Under the pieces are notes generated by a model that was not told the DNA's origin, searched no databases, and saw nothing but the letters and a program-made list of their open reading frames with translations. Position numbers and translations under genes: made by a program. This document shows positions 45,086-54,100 of a stretch of 64,000 bases of DNA, in pieces. Numbering within the stretch: position 1 is the stretch's first letter; each line of letters begins with the position of its first letter. The stretch spans positions 1,736,001 to 1,800,000 of the forward strand of contig DAJPGJ010000001.1 in assembly GCA_025992705.1 (NCBI GenBank), read 5' to 3'. Origin of the DNA: Coriobacteriaceae bacterium. GTDB lineage: Bacteria > Actinomycetota > Coriobacteriia > Coriobacteriales > QAMH01.

Positions 45086-45241
45086 TCAGCTATCCTCTCG
45101 TTCCGCACCACAATAGAACGTTTTCGACATCGACGAATTCATGCAGTTCACCTGTTGTTTTGAAGCCGTAACGCGATTTCGCATATCACGTACGTATACT
45201 TGCGAAAGCCGGATTACGTTTCCTTCTCATGGGAGGATGCA

Positions 45242-48200
45242 ATGTCGACTGTCTGTCGTGATTCACGCATAACATCCCGCTTTCACGCGAGGGCCATACC
45301 CTTTTGTCTGCTTGCGTTCATGCTCTGCATCGCATTTGGCGTAGCGCAGCTAGGGTTACCGGAGCGAGCCAACGCTGACGAGAGAACGACACCTACATTC
45401 GCGCCTATCGTTAAGGACGCCAAAGCAAACGCCGCAAATCTCGTACTCATCGTCGAGTTCTCGGATAGCCCCGAAGAGGGCTTCTACAACAAAAGCTATG
45501 CCATTCCAAATAATGCGTATGGATATAGAACGAATCTCGATTACCTCATACACGACATCAATGGCGAGGCGGGCGGTCAGGCCGGAGCATACTCCTTTCA
45601 TACCTACCGAAATTACTTGCGACTCATTTCAAAAGGAAAGTTCGAAATCGCCTCGTACTTCCCCCAAGCCTATGTAGACGGAACACATCTGCGCATTCGC
45701 GTTTCCATGAGTGCACAGGACTACATCAACACCAATGCAGACTCCACGCTCATTACCCAGGCAATCGAACAACTCATGAACGCCCGTCCGGATTTGAACG
45801 CTTCCATATTCGATGCGGACAAGGATGGCAATGTCGACAACCTCCTCGTCATCGCCGACCTGCCCAAATTACCAGAGAACATCAGTTTCACCCCTCATGC
45901 AAATACTGACCCTGGGGCAACCATCGTGGGATCAGGCAATAACAAGCGCACCGTGCGGGCAATCACCGTTCTTAATGGTGGAGGCATAACGAGCTTCGAC
46001 CCGAGCGTTGCCGTGCACGAACGGCTGCACACCATCGGAGCTGCGGATTACTACCGTGGTGATGGACGTGAAGGAGATCCCGTCTCCTATTGGGATGTTA
46101 TGGCCAAAGGAAATTCCTATTCCTGGCCACTTGCCTACACACGTGAACGGCTCGGCTGGGTGGATATCCCCGAAATCCAAATTGGCGCGGCAGGCACGTC
46201 CCTCACGCTGTACGCCCCCGGAGATTCCGATGATATTCTGGGCTCAAAACCGCAAGCGGCAAAAATCAAGCTTCCTCTCTCAACTTCGGAATACTTCGTC
46301 ATCGAATACCGCAAGCAAGGGACGGGTAGGGATTACAACAATCCCATTAACAACCTTGACAGATACATTGGATCCTCAGGTCTCATCGTCTATCGAGTGA
46401 ATGAGAGATACGCGAACCAGGGTAATTTCAGGGGCAATGATTTCGTCTACGTCTTTCGCCCGGGCGAGAAGAGTCTCACAGCTTCAACCGGGGAAATCAA
46501 TCGCGCAGCCATTTGCACAGAACCCTACACTGTGCAGAATACACCCTTGGGTACCGTTACCCTCAATTCCTCCATTGGCTCACTCGACCCCAGTGCCGAC
46601 ATCACCAAAGGTGCCATCTGCTATTCCAATGGCGACAACAGTGGTCTTCTCATTACGGCAACTGGACAAACCGACAACTCCATCACGATTAGCGTCAAAT
46701 CCTCCTCTAATGAAGCAAAGGACTTGTGGAAATCTGTGACCAATTTCGACGGAAGCTCGCCTTTTACGAATATTGAAAGCCCCGTAACCAAAACCACGAC
46801 CGACGGCAAGAGCCTTTACGTATTGGCCGAAAACCAGAGCATAAGTGCACCGCATTGGACGGTCTACAAGCATGACGGGGCAAACTGGTCAAGCATGGGC
46901 ACAAGCTCCGCAAATCTCAAATTCCTCGATCTGGCCTGGCTCAACGGATCCCTTTACGCTGTCGGGGCACGAACAAGCAGCCCGGGAATCGAAATCAAAC
47001 GTTTCAATGGAAGCTCATGGGTCACATGCACAAATGTGACAAACAACGCGAGTTCCATTGAACCTCGATTAGAAGTGATAGGAGGAAAGCTCTACGTGCT
47101 TGTGGGCAATACAGCAACACTGCGCGTGTATGAACTTTCGGAATCGACGCTTCGTGCCTATGGAGACGCTTTATCTGTCGATGCACCCGCCAATCCCGTC
47201 CTTGTCGACATAGCCGGTGCGCCCGCCATCATAACGGGAAGCACGTCAAAAGGCGACTGGAAAACGAGTATGTACCGCCTCGGGGATGGAAACTGGAAAG
47301 AGACTCGCCTTATGACAGGCAATGCCGCTTCTACGATAAGTTATGCGCGTATGGGCTCCAGAACGTACGCTTTTGTCTATGGAAGTATGGAGGGTCGCCT
47401 CTTCGAATTTGACGCCGCAGGCAAACTGACAAATGACTCACTCATTTCCCAGGCAGGCGGCCTTTTGGCTGGAGCAAGGCTGAATACAAACGGGGAGCAC
47501 TTATATCTCATCATTAGCACCGCCAATCAGGGTGTCATCGCCTACAAACTTGCGAATGGATTGGCAACAAACATGACGCAAATCGGCAATAAGGTGTACG
47601 CAAGCAGCCTCCCCGTCCAAAGTTGTGTCGTCGGAGACAAACTGTATGTCGCCATCGCGGACTCGGATTCTTCCACCATTGCCGTGCGCTCCCATGACAT
47701 CGAAGCCTCATCGACGCCTACGCCTGATCCGCCGGTGTCCAAACAAGACATAGCAAACGCGACGGTTTCCTCAATACCGGCGCAAACCTATACGGGCAGA
47801 GCAATCACGCCGCAGCCCGTAGTAACCCTGGGTACGAAGAAACTTGTGGCAGGAACGGACTACACAATCACCTACGCCAATAACGTCAACGTGGGAACTG
47901 CCACTATCACCATCAAGGGAATGGGCAACTACACAGGCACGAAGACCGCAAGATTCACCATCGTGAAAGCGCAAGACCCCACTCCCACGCCCGATCCGAA
48001 GCCTGACCCCACGCCGACGCCGGACCCGGATCCAACGCCAACGCCAAAACCTGATCCGACTCCCACACCAACGCCCGATCCGACGCCAACCCCCAAACCC
48101 GACCCGACTCCGACACCCGATCCGACGCCGGAGCCCACGCCAGACCCGGATCCAGCCACTCCCGAAATCGCAACAACGGTCATGCACCGTCTTTACAACC

Positions 48201-48577
48201 CCAATAGCGGCGAGCACTTCTACACCGCCAGCGAAGTCGAGCGCGACCACCTCGTCGGCGTGGGCTGGAACTACGAAGGAGCGGGATGGATCGCCCCGAC
48301 CCAATCCAGCACACCCGTATACCGGCTCTACAACGCCAACGCCGGCGACCATCACTACACCACGAGCGTCGTCGAGCGGGACTACCTGGTGAGCGTGGGC
48401 TGGAATGACGAGGGCATAGGGTGGTATTCTGACGACTCCCAACGCGTGCCCCTGTTCCGCCAGTACAATCCAAACGCAATCGCAGGGTCGCACAACTACA
48501 CTACGAGCAAAGAGGAAACCGACATGCTCATCGGCATCGGATGGCATGACGAGGGAATCGGATGGTATGGAGTATGA
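45242..48577 (+). CDS. Secreted M6-like metalloprotease with Ig-like domain and DUF5648 triad
   Basis: A 1111-residue exported protein. The ATG at 45242 has GGGAGG upstream and opens a signal peptide (IPFCLLAFMLCIAFGVAQL, cleavage near ANADE). The catalytic domain has VAVHERLHTIGAADYY, an HExxH with H259, and SYWDVMAKGNSYSW, matching M6 immune-inhibitor-A-like zinc peptidases. A beta-propeller-like region of W/Y/V-rich repeats follows (about 500-830). Next come one YTG...GTATITIKGMGNYTG Ig-like module, a Pro/Thr/Asp tail of about 60 residues, and three DUF5648 units (RLYNPNSGEHFYT, RLYNANAGDHHYT, RQYNPNAIAGSHNYTT). Its stop overlaps the next subtilase start (ATGA). Confidence 0.87.
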   Translation: MSTVCRDSRITSRFHARAIPFCLLAFMLCIAFGVAQLGLPERANADERTTPTFAPIVKDAKANAANLVLIVEFSDSPEEGFYNKSYAIPNNAYGYRTNLDYLIHDINGEAGGQAGAYSFHTYRNYLRLISKGKFEIASYFPQAYVDGTHLRIRVSMSAQDYINTNADSTLITQAIEQLMNARPDLNASIFDADKDGNVDNLLVIADLPKLPENISFTPHANTDPGATIVGSGNNKRTVRAITVLNGGGITSFDPSVAVHERLHTIGAADYYRGDGREGDPVSYWDVMAKGNSYSWPLAYTRERLGWVDIPEIQIGAAGTSLTLYAPGDSDDILGSKPQAAKIKLPLSTSEYFVIEYRKQGTGRDYNNPINNLDRYIGSSGLIVYRVNERYANQGNFRGNDFVYVFRPGEKSLTASTGEINRAAICTEPYTVQNTPLGTVTLNSSIGSLDPSADITKGAICYSNGDNSGLLITATGQTDNSITISVKSSSNEAKDLWKSVTNFDGSSPFTNIESPVTKTTTDGKSLYVLAENQSISAPHWTVYKHDGANWSSMGTSSANLKFLDLAWLNGSLYAVGARTSSPGIEIKRFNGSSWVTCTNVTNNASSIEPRLEVIGGKLYVLVGNTATLRVYELSESTLRAYGDALSVDAPANPVLVDIAGAPAIITGSTSKGDWKTSMYRLGDGNWKETRLMTGNAASTISYARMGSRTYAFVYGSMEGRLFEFDAAGKLTNDSLISQAGGLLAGARLNTNGEHLYLIISTANQGVIAYKLANGLATNMTQIGNKVYASSLPVQSCVVGDKLYVAIADSDSSTIAVRSHDIEASSTPTPDPPVSKQDIANATVSSIPAQTYTGRAITPQPVVTLGTKKLVAGTDYTITYANNVNVGTATITIKGMGNYTGTKTARFTIVKAQDPTPTPDPKPDPTPTPDPDPTPTPKPDPTPTPTPDPTPTPKPDPTPTPDPTPEPTPDPDPATPEIATTVMHRLYNPNSGEHFYTASEVERDHLVGVGWNYEGAGWIAPTQSSTPVYRLYNANAGDHHYTTSVVERDYLVSVGWNDEGIGWYSDDSQRVPLFRQYNPNAIAGSHNYTTSKEETDMLIGIGWHDEGIGWYGV
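47974..48160 (+). repeat. Low-complexity Pro-Thr-Asp coding repeat
   Basis: Imperfect short repeats coding for PTPTPDP/PKPDPTP form a stiff spacer between the Ig-like module and the DUF5648 triad of the M6 protease. They also produce a spurious Gly/Ser/Val-rich ORF on the minus strand. Confidence 0.8.
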
Positions 48578-50997
48578 GAAAAGCACAGCATAGCAAGAAG
48601 ACCTCGAGGCGCCGCATCTGGGCACGCCTGGGAGCGATTTCCTCCACGTGCGTTGCGGCCATGCTCGTCTTTGCGTTGAGCTTCGGCACAACAATCACGG
48701 GCATGCCGGCGCATGACGCAACAGATATCGCTTCCTCATCCCAAAGCGCTGAGCAGGCCCTCGCGCCAGACGGCACCACAGCGGTATCGGATGGTGCCCC
48801 CACCAACGACACGAAGCCGGAGACAACCTACTACGCTTCCTTGCCTGAAGACGAGTACGCAGCGAACACCGTCATCGTCTCCATCGACGGTGCGCAGGAC
48901 ATCGAACGCATAGCGTCGCAAGTCGATGCGCTTGACTCCACGGCAAATGTCTCGGTTGACGCAAGCGATGCCGAATTCGGCTTCGTCAAGCTCACCTACG
49001 AGGGCAGTGCCAGCTCCGGCGAGGTGGCAGATCTCCTGTATGCCCAAGGCGTCGAAGCCCAGCCCAACTTCAAGTATTATGCGCTTGCCTTGGACGATGA
49101 AGAAACCGATGCTGCCACGGTAGCCGATGCAGATTCCTCGCTGACGGCCCAGGCAACGCACCTCAACGACCCAAACTCGGGCGAGCAGTGGGGGCTCAAC
49201 ATCATCCGCGCCTATGATGCCTGGGATATCGCGAAGGGAAGGGTCAACGCCAGCGCGCCGCGTCCCGTTGCCGTCGCGATCATCGACTCCGGTTGCATGG
49301 TCGACCATCCCGACCTCAAGAACAACATCATCGGCACCTACGACACGCGCACGGGCGGCACGAACGTTACCGACGACCAGAATCACGGCACGCCAGTCGC
49401 CGGCATTATCGCCGCAGAGGCGAATAACAACATCGGCGTTGCCGGCGTCTCGTACAACGCAGGACTCTACATTGTCAGGGCGTTGCACAAGCAGGGCAAC
49501 GAGTTTGTCGCCGAATCGACCGACGTCCTCAAAGCCTACGAGAACGTCATCGCCAACAAAAAACTCGGAGACACTAAGATCCGCGTCGTGAACATGAGCC
49601 TGGGCAGCAAGCGCACGGGCAGCCTCGGCGAAAAGGACATGGCCGTCATGCGCAAAATCGACGAGGCATACACCACCCACGACATCCTCACCGTGAGTGC
49701 AGCGGGCAATCAAGACGGCACGCTTCCCTACCGCTGCTATCCGTGCGACTTCTCCGACAACGTGATCGGCGTCATAAACCTCGAGCGAAAAGATAACGGA
49801 TCGATAGTTCGCAACGAGCAATCGAACTACAACACGCTCGGCGCCCAATCCAAGCAACTCTCGGCCCCGGGCACGAGGATCTACACCACCACAAACAACG
49901 GAGGCTACGGCACCAAGACCGGAACATCCATGGCCGCCCCCTGCGTATCGGGTGTCGCCGCGCTCGCCTTTGTCGCCAACCCCCAGTTGAGCGCCGCCAG
50001 CGTCAAGAACATACTCTGTTCGGCTGCCGACGACATCAACACGCCCGGCTTCGACAGCTTCACCGGATACGGAAAAATCAACGCCTATAACGCCGTCCAG
50101 CTCGCCAAGGGCGTGGCAGACGTCACGGGTCCAGACTCGGTATACATAAACAGCTCGATCAGCCTGAACTGCCCCGCGGCAAGCGGCTGGACCTCGAGCG
50201 ATCCTTCTATCGCTACAGTTACCAGCAGCGGACTTGTACGAGGACTCAAGGCGGGATACACGACCATCAGCGTGAAATCGGGAGACAAGACGCTCAAAAA
50301 GACCATCGCCGTCTACGATGGCAGAATCACGGGGCCCGGCACGATCCAGTCGAACTATATTGCCCAATACAAGGTCGACTGCAGCATCGACGGCACGTGG
50401 AGCTTCGAGCTTGGCGAAAACTCCGCCGATGCGACCATCACCGCAGATGGCAAGCTGACTGCCAAGCAGGTGGGCAAGGTAACCATCGTCGCCAAGCTCG
50501 ACTCCAACCCAAAGATCAGCGTACAGCTCCCCATAACCGTCCAACAGGGGCCCGTCACCGATGTCGAAGACGGGAATCCAGGAGTCCCCGGCACCAAGAT
50601 CATGTTCCGCCTCTATAACCCCAATTCTGGCGAGCACTTCTACACCGCCAGCGTCGTGGAGCGCGACCACCTGATCAGCGTGGGTTGGAACGACGAGGGC
50701 ACCGGCTGGACCGCTCCGGAAAACTCCAGCTCGCCGGTATACCGACTCTACAACGCCAATGCCGGTGACCACCACTACACGACGAGCGTCGTGGAGCGTG
50801 ACCATCTCATCTCCGTGGGCTGGAACGACGAGGGCATCGGCTGGTACTCCGATGATGCGCAGGCCGTGCCGCTGTACCGCCAGTACAATCCCAACGCCGT
50901 CGCGGGGTCGCACAACTACACCACGAGTACGGTGGAGCGCGACCATCTAATCAGCGTCGGGTGGAACGACGAGGGTATCGGCTGGTACGGCATGTAG
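48574..50997 (+). CDS. Secreted S8 subtilase with Big_2-like domain and DUF5648 triad
   Basis: An 807-residue subtilisin-like serine protease. The start is the ATG at 48574, overlapping the M6 stop as ATGA, which suggests translational coupling; an ATG 12 bases earlier is also in frame. The signal/anchor region is CVAAMLVFALSFGTTITG. A propeptide (NTVIVSIDGAQ...AQPNFKYY) precedes the catalytic domain: D238 in AIIDSGCMVDHPDL, H271 in QNHGTPVAGIIAA and S452 in GTSMAAPCVSGVAAL. A bacterial Ig-like domain follows (SSDPSIATVTSSGLVRGLKA). The DUF5648 units are RLYNPNSGEHFYT, RLYNANAGDHHYT and RQYNPNAVAGSHNYTT. All catalytic residues are present. Confidence 0.92.
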   Translation: MRKAQHSKKTSRRRIWARLGAISSTCVAAMLVFALSFGTTITGMPAHDATDIASSSQSAEQALAPDGTTAVSDGAPTNDTKPETTYYASLPEDEYAANTVIVSIDGAQDIERIASQVDALDSTANVSVDASDAEFGFVKLTYEGSASSGEVADLLYAQGVEAQPNFKYYALALDDEETDAATVADADSSLTAQATHLNDPNSGEQWGLNIIRAYDAWDIAKGRVNASAPRPVAVAIIDSGCMVDHPDLKNNIIGTYDTRTGGTNVTDDQNHGTPVAGIIAAEANNNIGVAGVSYNAGLYIVRALHKQGNEFVAESTDVLKAYENVIANKKLGDTKIRVVNMSLGSKRTGSLGEKDMAVMRKIDEAYTTHDILTVSAAGNQDGTLPYRCYPCDFSDNVIGVINLERKDNGSIVRNEQSNYNTLGAQSKQLSAPGTRIYTTTNNGGYGTKTGTSMAAPCVSGVAALAFVANPQLSAASVKNILCSAADDINTPGFDSFTGYGKINAYNAVQLAKGVADVTGPDSVYINSSISLNCPAASGWTSSDPSIATVTSSGLVRGLKAGYTTISVKSGDKTLKKTIAVYDGRITGPGTIQSNYIAQYKVDCSIDGTWSFELGENSADATITADGKLTAKQVGKVTIVAKLDSNPKISVQLPITVQQGPVTDVEDGNPGVPGTKIMFRLYNPNSGEHFYTASVVERDHLISVGWNDEGTGWTAPENSSSPVYRLYNANAGDHHYTTSVVERDHLISVGWNDEGIGWYSDDAQAVPLYRQYNPNAVAGSHNYTTSTVERDHLISVGWNDEGIGWYGM

Positions 50998-51028
50998 ACC
51001 CTGTAGAGCGACTGTGAACTTTTTGTGC

Positions 51029-51117
51029 AAGAGAGTCGCATTGGCATCTATTGCACGCCGATAAACACGGAAAAGGTTACATTTGCCTGCCGTTTTCCCG
51101 CCAAATGTGACTCTCTT
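51029..51117. repeat. Nested inverted repeat between the two subtilase genes
   Basis: Outer arms 51029-51045 and 51100-51117 pair over about 17 bases (perfect AAGAGAGTC block plus CATT and GGC). An inner GGAAAA/TTTTCC pair lies at 51069-51074 and 51093-51098. It could terminate the upstream protease transcript; there is no T-tract. Confidence 0.5.
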
Positions 51118-51142
51118 ACTGCGGAAACACGACTTCCGGGGA

Positions 51143-51154
51143 TATAATCGCACC
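51143..51154 (+). promoter_or_regulatory. Candidate -10 element giving a leaderless subtilase mRNA
   Basis: A perfect TATAAT (51143-51148) lies six bases before the ATG at 51155. Transcription starting at the usual distance would begin at or next to the ATG. No Shine-Dalgarno site is seen and the -35 match is poor. Leaderless mRNAs are common in actinobacteria. Confidence 0.4.
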
Positions 51155-54100
51155 ATGAAAACCGGAGCTCACACCAACGGCACGAAGTCCCACGTGCGTA
51201 GCCGTTTACGCGCGGTTCTCTCCGCATGCCTTGCAACGGTGCTTCTATGCGCGATAGGCGGCTTCTTCTTCATCAGAGAATCAGGGCCCCAACAGGAGCC
51301 TCCCGTAGCCACCGAAGCTGTCACGGCTGATGGCCAGCAAGCATCCTCTGAAGACCAGCCGCAACCACAGGAGACTCGCAGTGACGAGGATATCGCCCGC
51401 GATATCGAGCTCGGCTATGTCCACGATGAGCTCGTGCTCTCCTTCGAACCCGGCACGAGCGCCGACAGCATCAACAAAACGCTTGCTTCCTATGACTTTG
51501 CCGCAACAAAGGACGTCTCGGACCAGGATCTCGACAACGGCTTCGTCAAGGTCGCCCTCGTCGATGGCGCTACCGTGGAAGACTCCGTCGCGACTCTCAA
51601 ATCATCGGGGCTAGCAGCCCAGCCCAACTACCTCTACGAAGTTGCCGAAGGTGATTTGCCTGCGGAAGCAGAAGTAGGCGCACTGCCGAACATCGAGCCC
51701 AACGCGGCCGTCACCATCAATGACCCCGACCGCGGAAACCAATGGGCACTTGACTCTCTGGATGCCTACAAGGCTTGGGGAATCACCAAGGCAGGCGAGA
51801 CCGCCGAGGGCACGGCACGCGCAAACCGCGTCTCCGTCGCCGTCATCGACACGGGATGCACGATTGGGCATATCGACCTGAAGGACAACATCCTCGCTTC
51901 CTACAACGCGAAAACCAACCAGACCGGTGCCGCCGCCGTCGCCGACACCAACAGCCACGGTACGCATGTGGCCGGAATCGTCTCTGCCAGAACGAATAAC
52001 GGCGTTGGTGTTGCCGGCGTCTCATATAACGCCGGTCTCGTTATAATCAACGCCACCAACGGTGGTACGGGCGAGGACAGGCATATGTTCGAGTCAACCA
52101 CCTTGGCACAGGCGTATACCTGGCTCTTCCGGCAATCGACCGTGGACAGCTCCAAAACCAATGCCGAATACTACAACGTCCGCGTCATCAACATGAGCCT
52201 CGGCGGCAAGCACAGCGCGAACTTCGTGGGCGACGACATACTGACGACGAAGATCAAGCAGGCCCGCAACGGCGTCTGGGTCGACTCCAATCGCAACGAA
52301 ACCCACCACGACAGCATTCTCACCGTCACGGCGGCCGGCAATGCGGGAACCGATGCACCGGTCCCCTTCGTCGACTATCCCGGCGATTATGAGTCTTGCC
52401 TCACGGTCATCAACCTCTGGCAAACCTATGGATGGACTACCACGAATAACGTGGTCGGCCGTTATGCCGATTCGAACTATAACGTCGACAACACCCGCAT
52501 CAAGAACATCAGCGCACCGGGCACGAAAATCCGCAGCACCCTGAATTCCGCCGGATCCTATGGATTCAAGAACGGGACCTCCATGGCCGCGCCCTACGTT
52601 TCGGGTATCGCCTCCCTGTTCTTCACGGAAAACCCCGACCTCACCGCTGACCAGGTAGTCGATCTCATCTACGCCACGGCCACAGACATTGACGACCCCG
52701 GCTGGGACCGTGAGACCGGCTACGGCGAGATTAACGCCTACCATGCTCTCCAGGTCGTCAGCGCCCAGCTCGGCGGCAGCGAGAACATCGAGTACAAGAA
52801 CCGTCAGGCCGTCGCCATCGAATACGGAGACGGGACGGGCTGGGAAACTTACGGATCGACCGAGCAATGGGAATGGAGCATTGACAACTCCGACACCATT
52901 GAGATGACGGTCGATCCGGATACGCAGACCGTCTCGCTCGTAGGCCAGAAACCGGGTTCTGCCACGGTTACCGCAACGTTCAAGGATATAGACGGCAATC
53001 CCGTGGAGGGCATCTCCATCAGCAAAACCTACACGGTCATGCCCCTCGACATTTCGAAAGCCACCGTGACGGTTCCCGGCGAGCATGCCTATACCGGCCA
53101 TGAAGTCGAGCCCAAGCCTCTGGTGTCCATGAGCGGCACCGAGCTCATAGAGGGCGTCGACTACACCGTGACCTATAGCGACAATGTCGAAATCGGCCAG
53201 GCCACGGTCACCATCACGGGCATCGGAAATGCCGCCGGCACCGCGAGCGGCACCTTCTCCATCGGCAAGGCGGACATCTTCCCGGCCACGCTCAGCTCAA
53301 TAGCGCCCCTCCCCTACACCGGCGAGGCGCACGAGCCCACGCCCACCGTCACGCTCGCGGGCTTTGGCGCGCTCGTCGAGGGCACTGACTTCACCTACGA
53401 GTACGAGGACAACGTCAACGCAGGATCCGGCAAGGTGCATGTCGTCGGCATGGGCAACTTCAAGGGCTCGTCCAGTTGGCTCCTCTTCGACATCACGCCC
53501 ATCGATGTTGCCGGCGCAACGATTGATGACATTCCCTCCGCAGATTACACCGGAAGCGCCGTCGCGCCCGAGCCGGGCGTCACCATCAACGGCAAGACAC
53601 TCGTCAAGGGCACCGATTACACGCTTTCCTACGCCGACAACGTGAATGCCGGCACTGCCAGCATCACCGTCACGGGCATGGGCAATTACTCGGGTACGCA
53701 AACCAAGAACTTCACGATTGCGCCACTCGACATAAGCACTGCAACTGTCTCCGGCGTGGAGAGCTCCTACGCCTTCAACGGGGCCGAAATCAAACCAGCG
53801 GTTACCGTCGTGCTTGACGGCAAGACGCTGGGAACCGACGCATATGACATCGTCTATGCCGACAACCTGAATGCCGGCACCGCACGCATCACCCTCACCG
53901 GTAAGGGCAACTATACGGGCACAATCACGAAGACCTTCGACATCACGCCCATCCGGCTGGAAGATGCGACTATCGAGCCCATTGGCGAACAGCCTTGGAG
54001 GGGCGGTGCCGTCACGCCGGTTCCCGTCATCAAGGCCGGCAACATTGAGCTTGTCGTCAACCGCGACTTCACCGTCACCTACAGCGACAACACCGATACC

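Noticed and set aside
44657..45116. Several ORFs on both strands through the 41-bp array (PQTEIPAAAA-type proteins)
   Set aside because: They are translations of the tandem 41-bp repeat; 41 is not a multiple of three, so all frames yield similar repeated peptides.
47929..48183. A Gly/Val/Ser-rich minus-strand ORF
   Set aside because: It is the complement of the Pro-Thr-Asp coding repeat in the M6 protease.
48736..50946. A 736-residue open frame on the minus strand opposite the first subtilase
   Set aside because: The plus-strand frame has a complete S8 catalytic triad and DUF5648 units. The antisense frame shows no family motif and is a by-product of GC-biased codon third positions.
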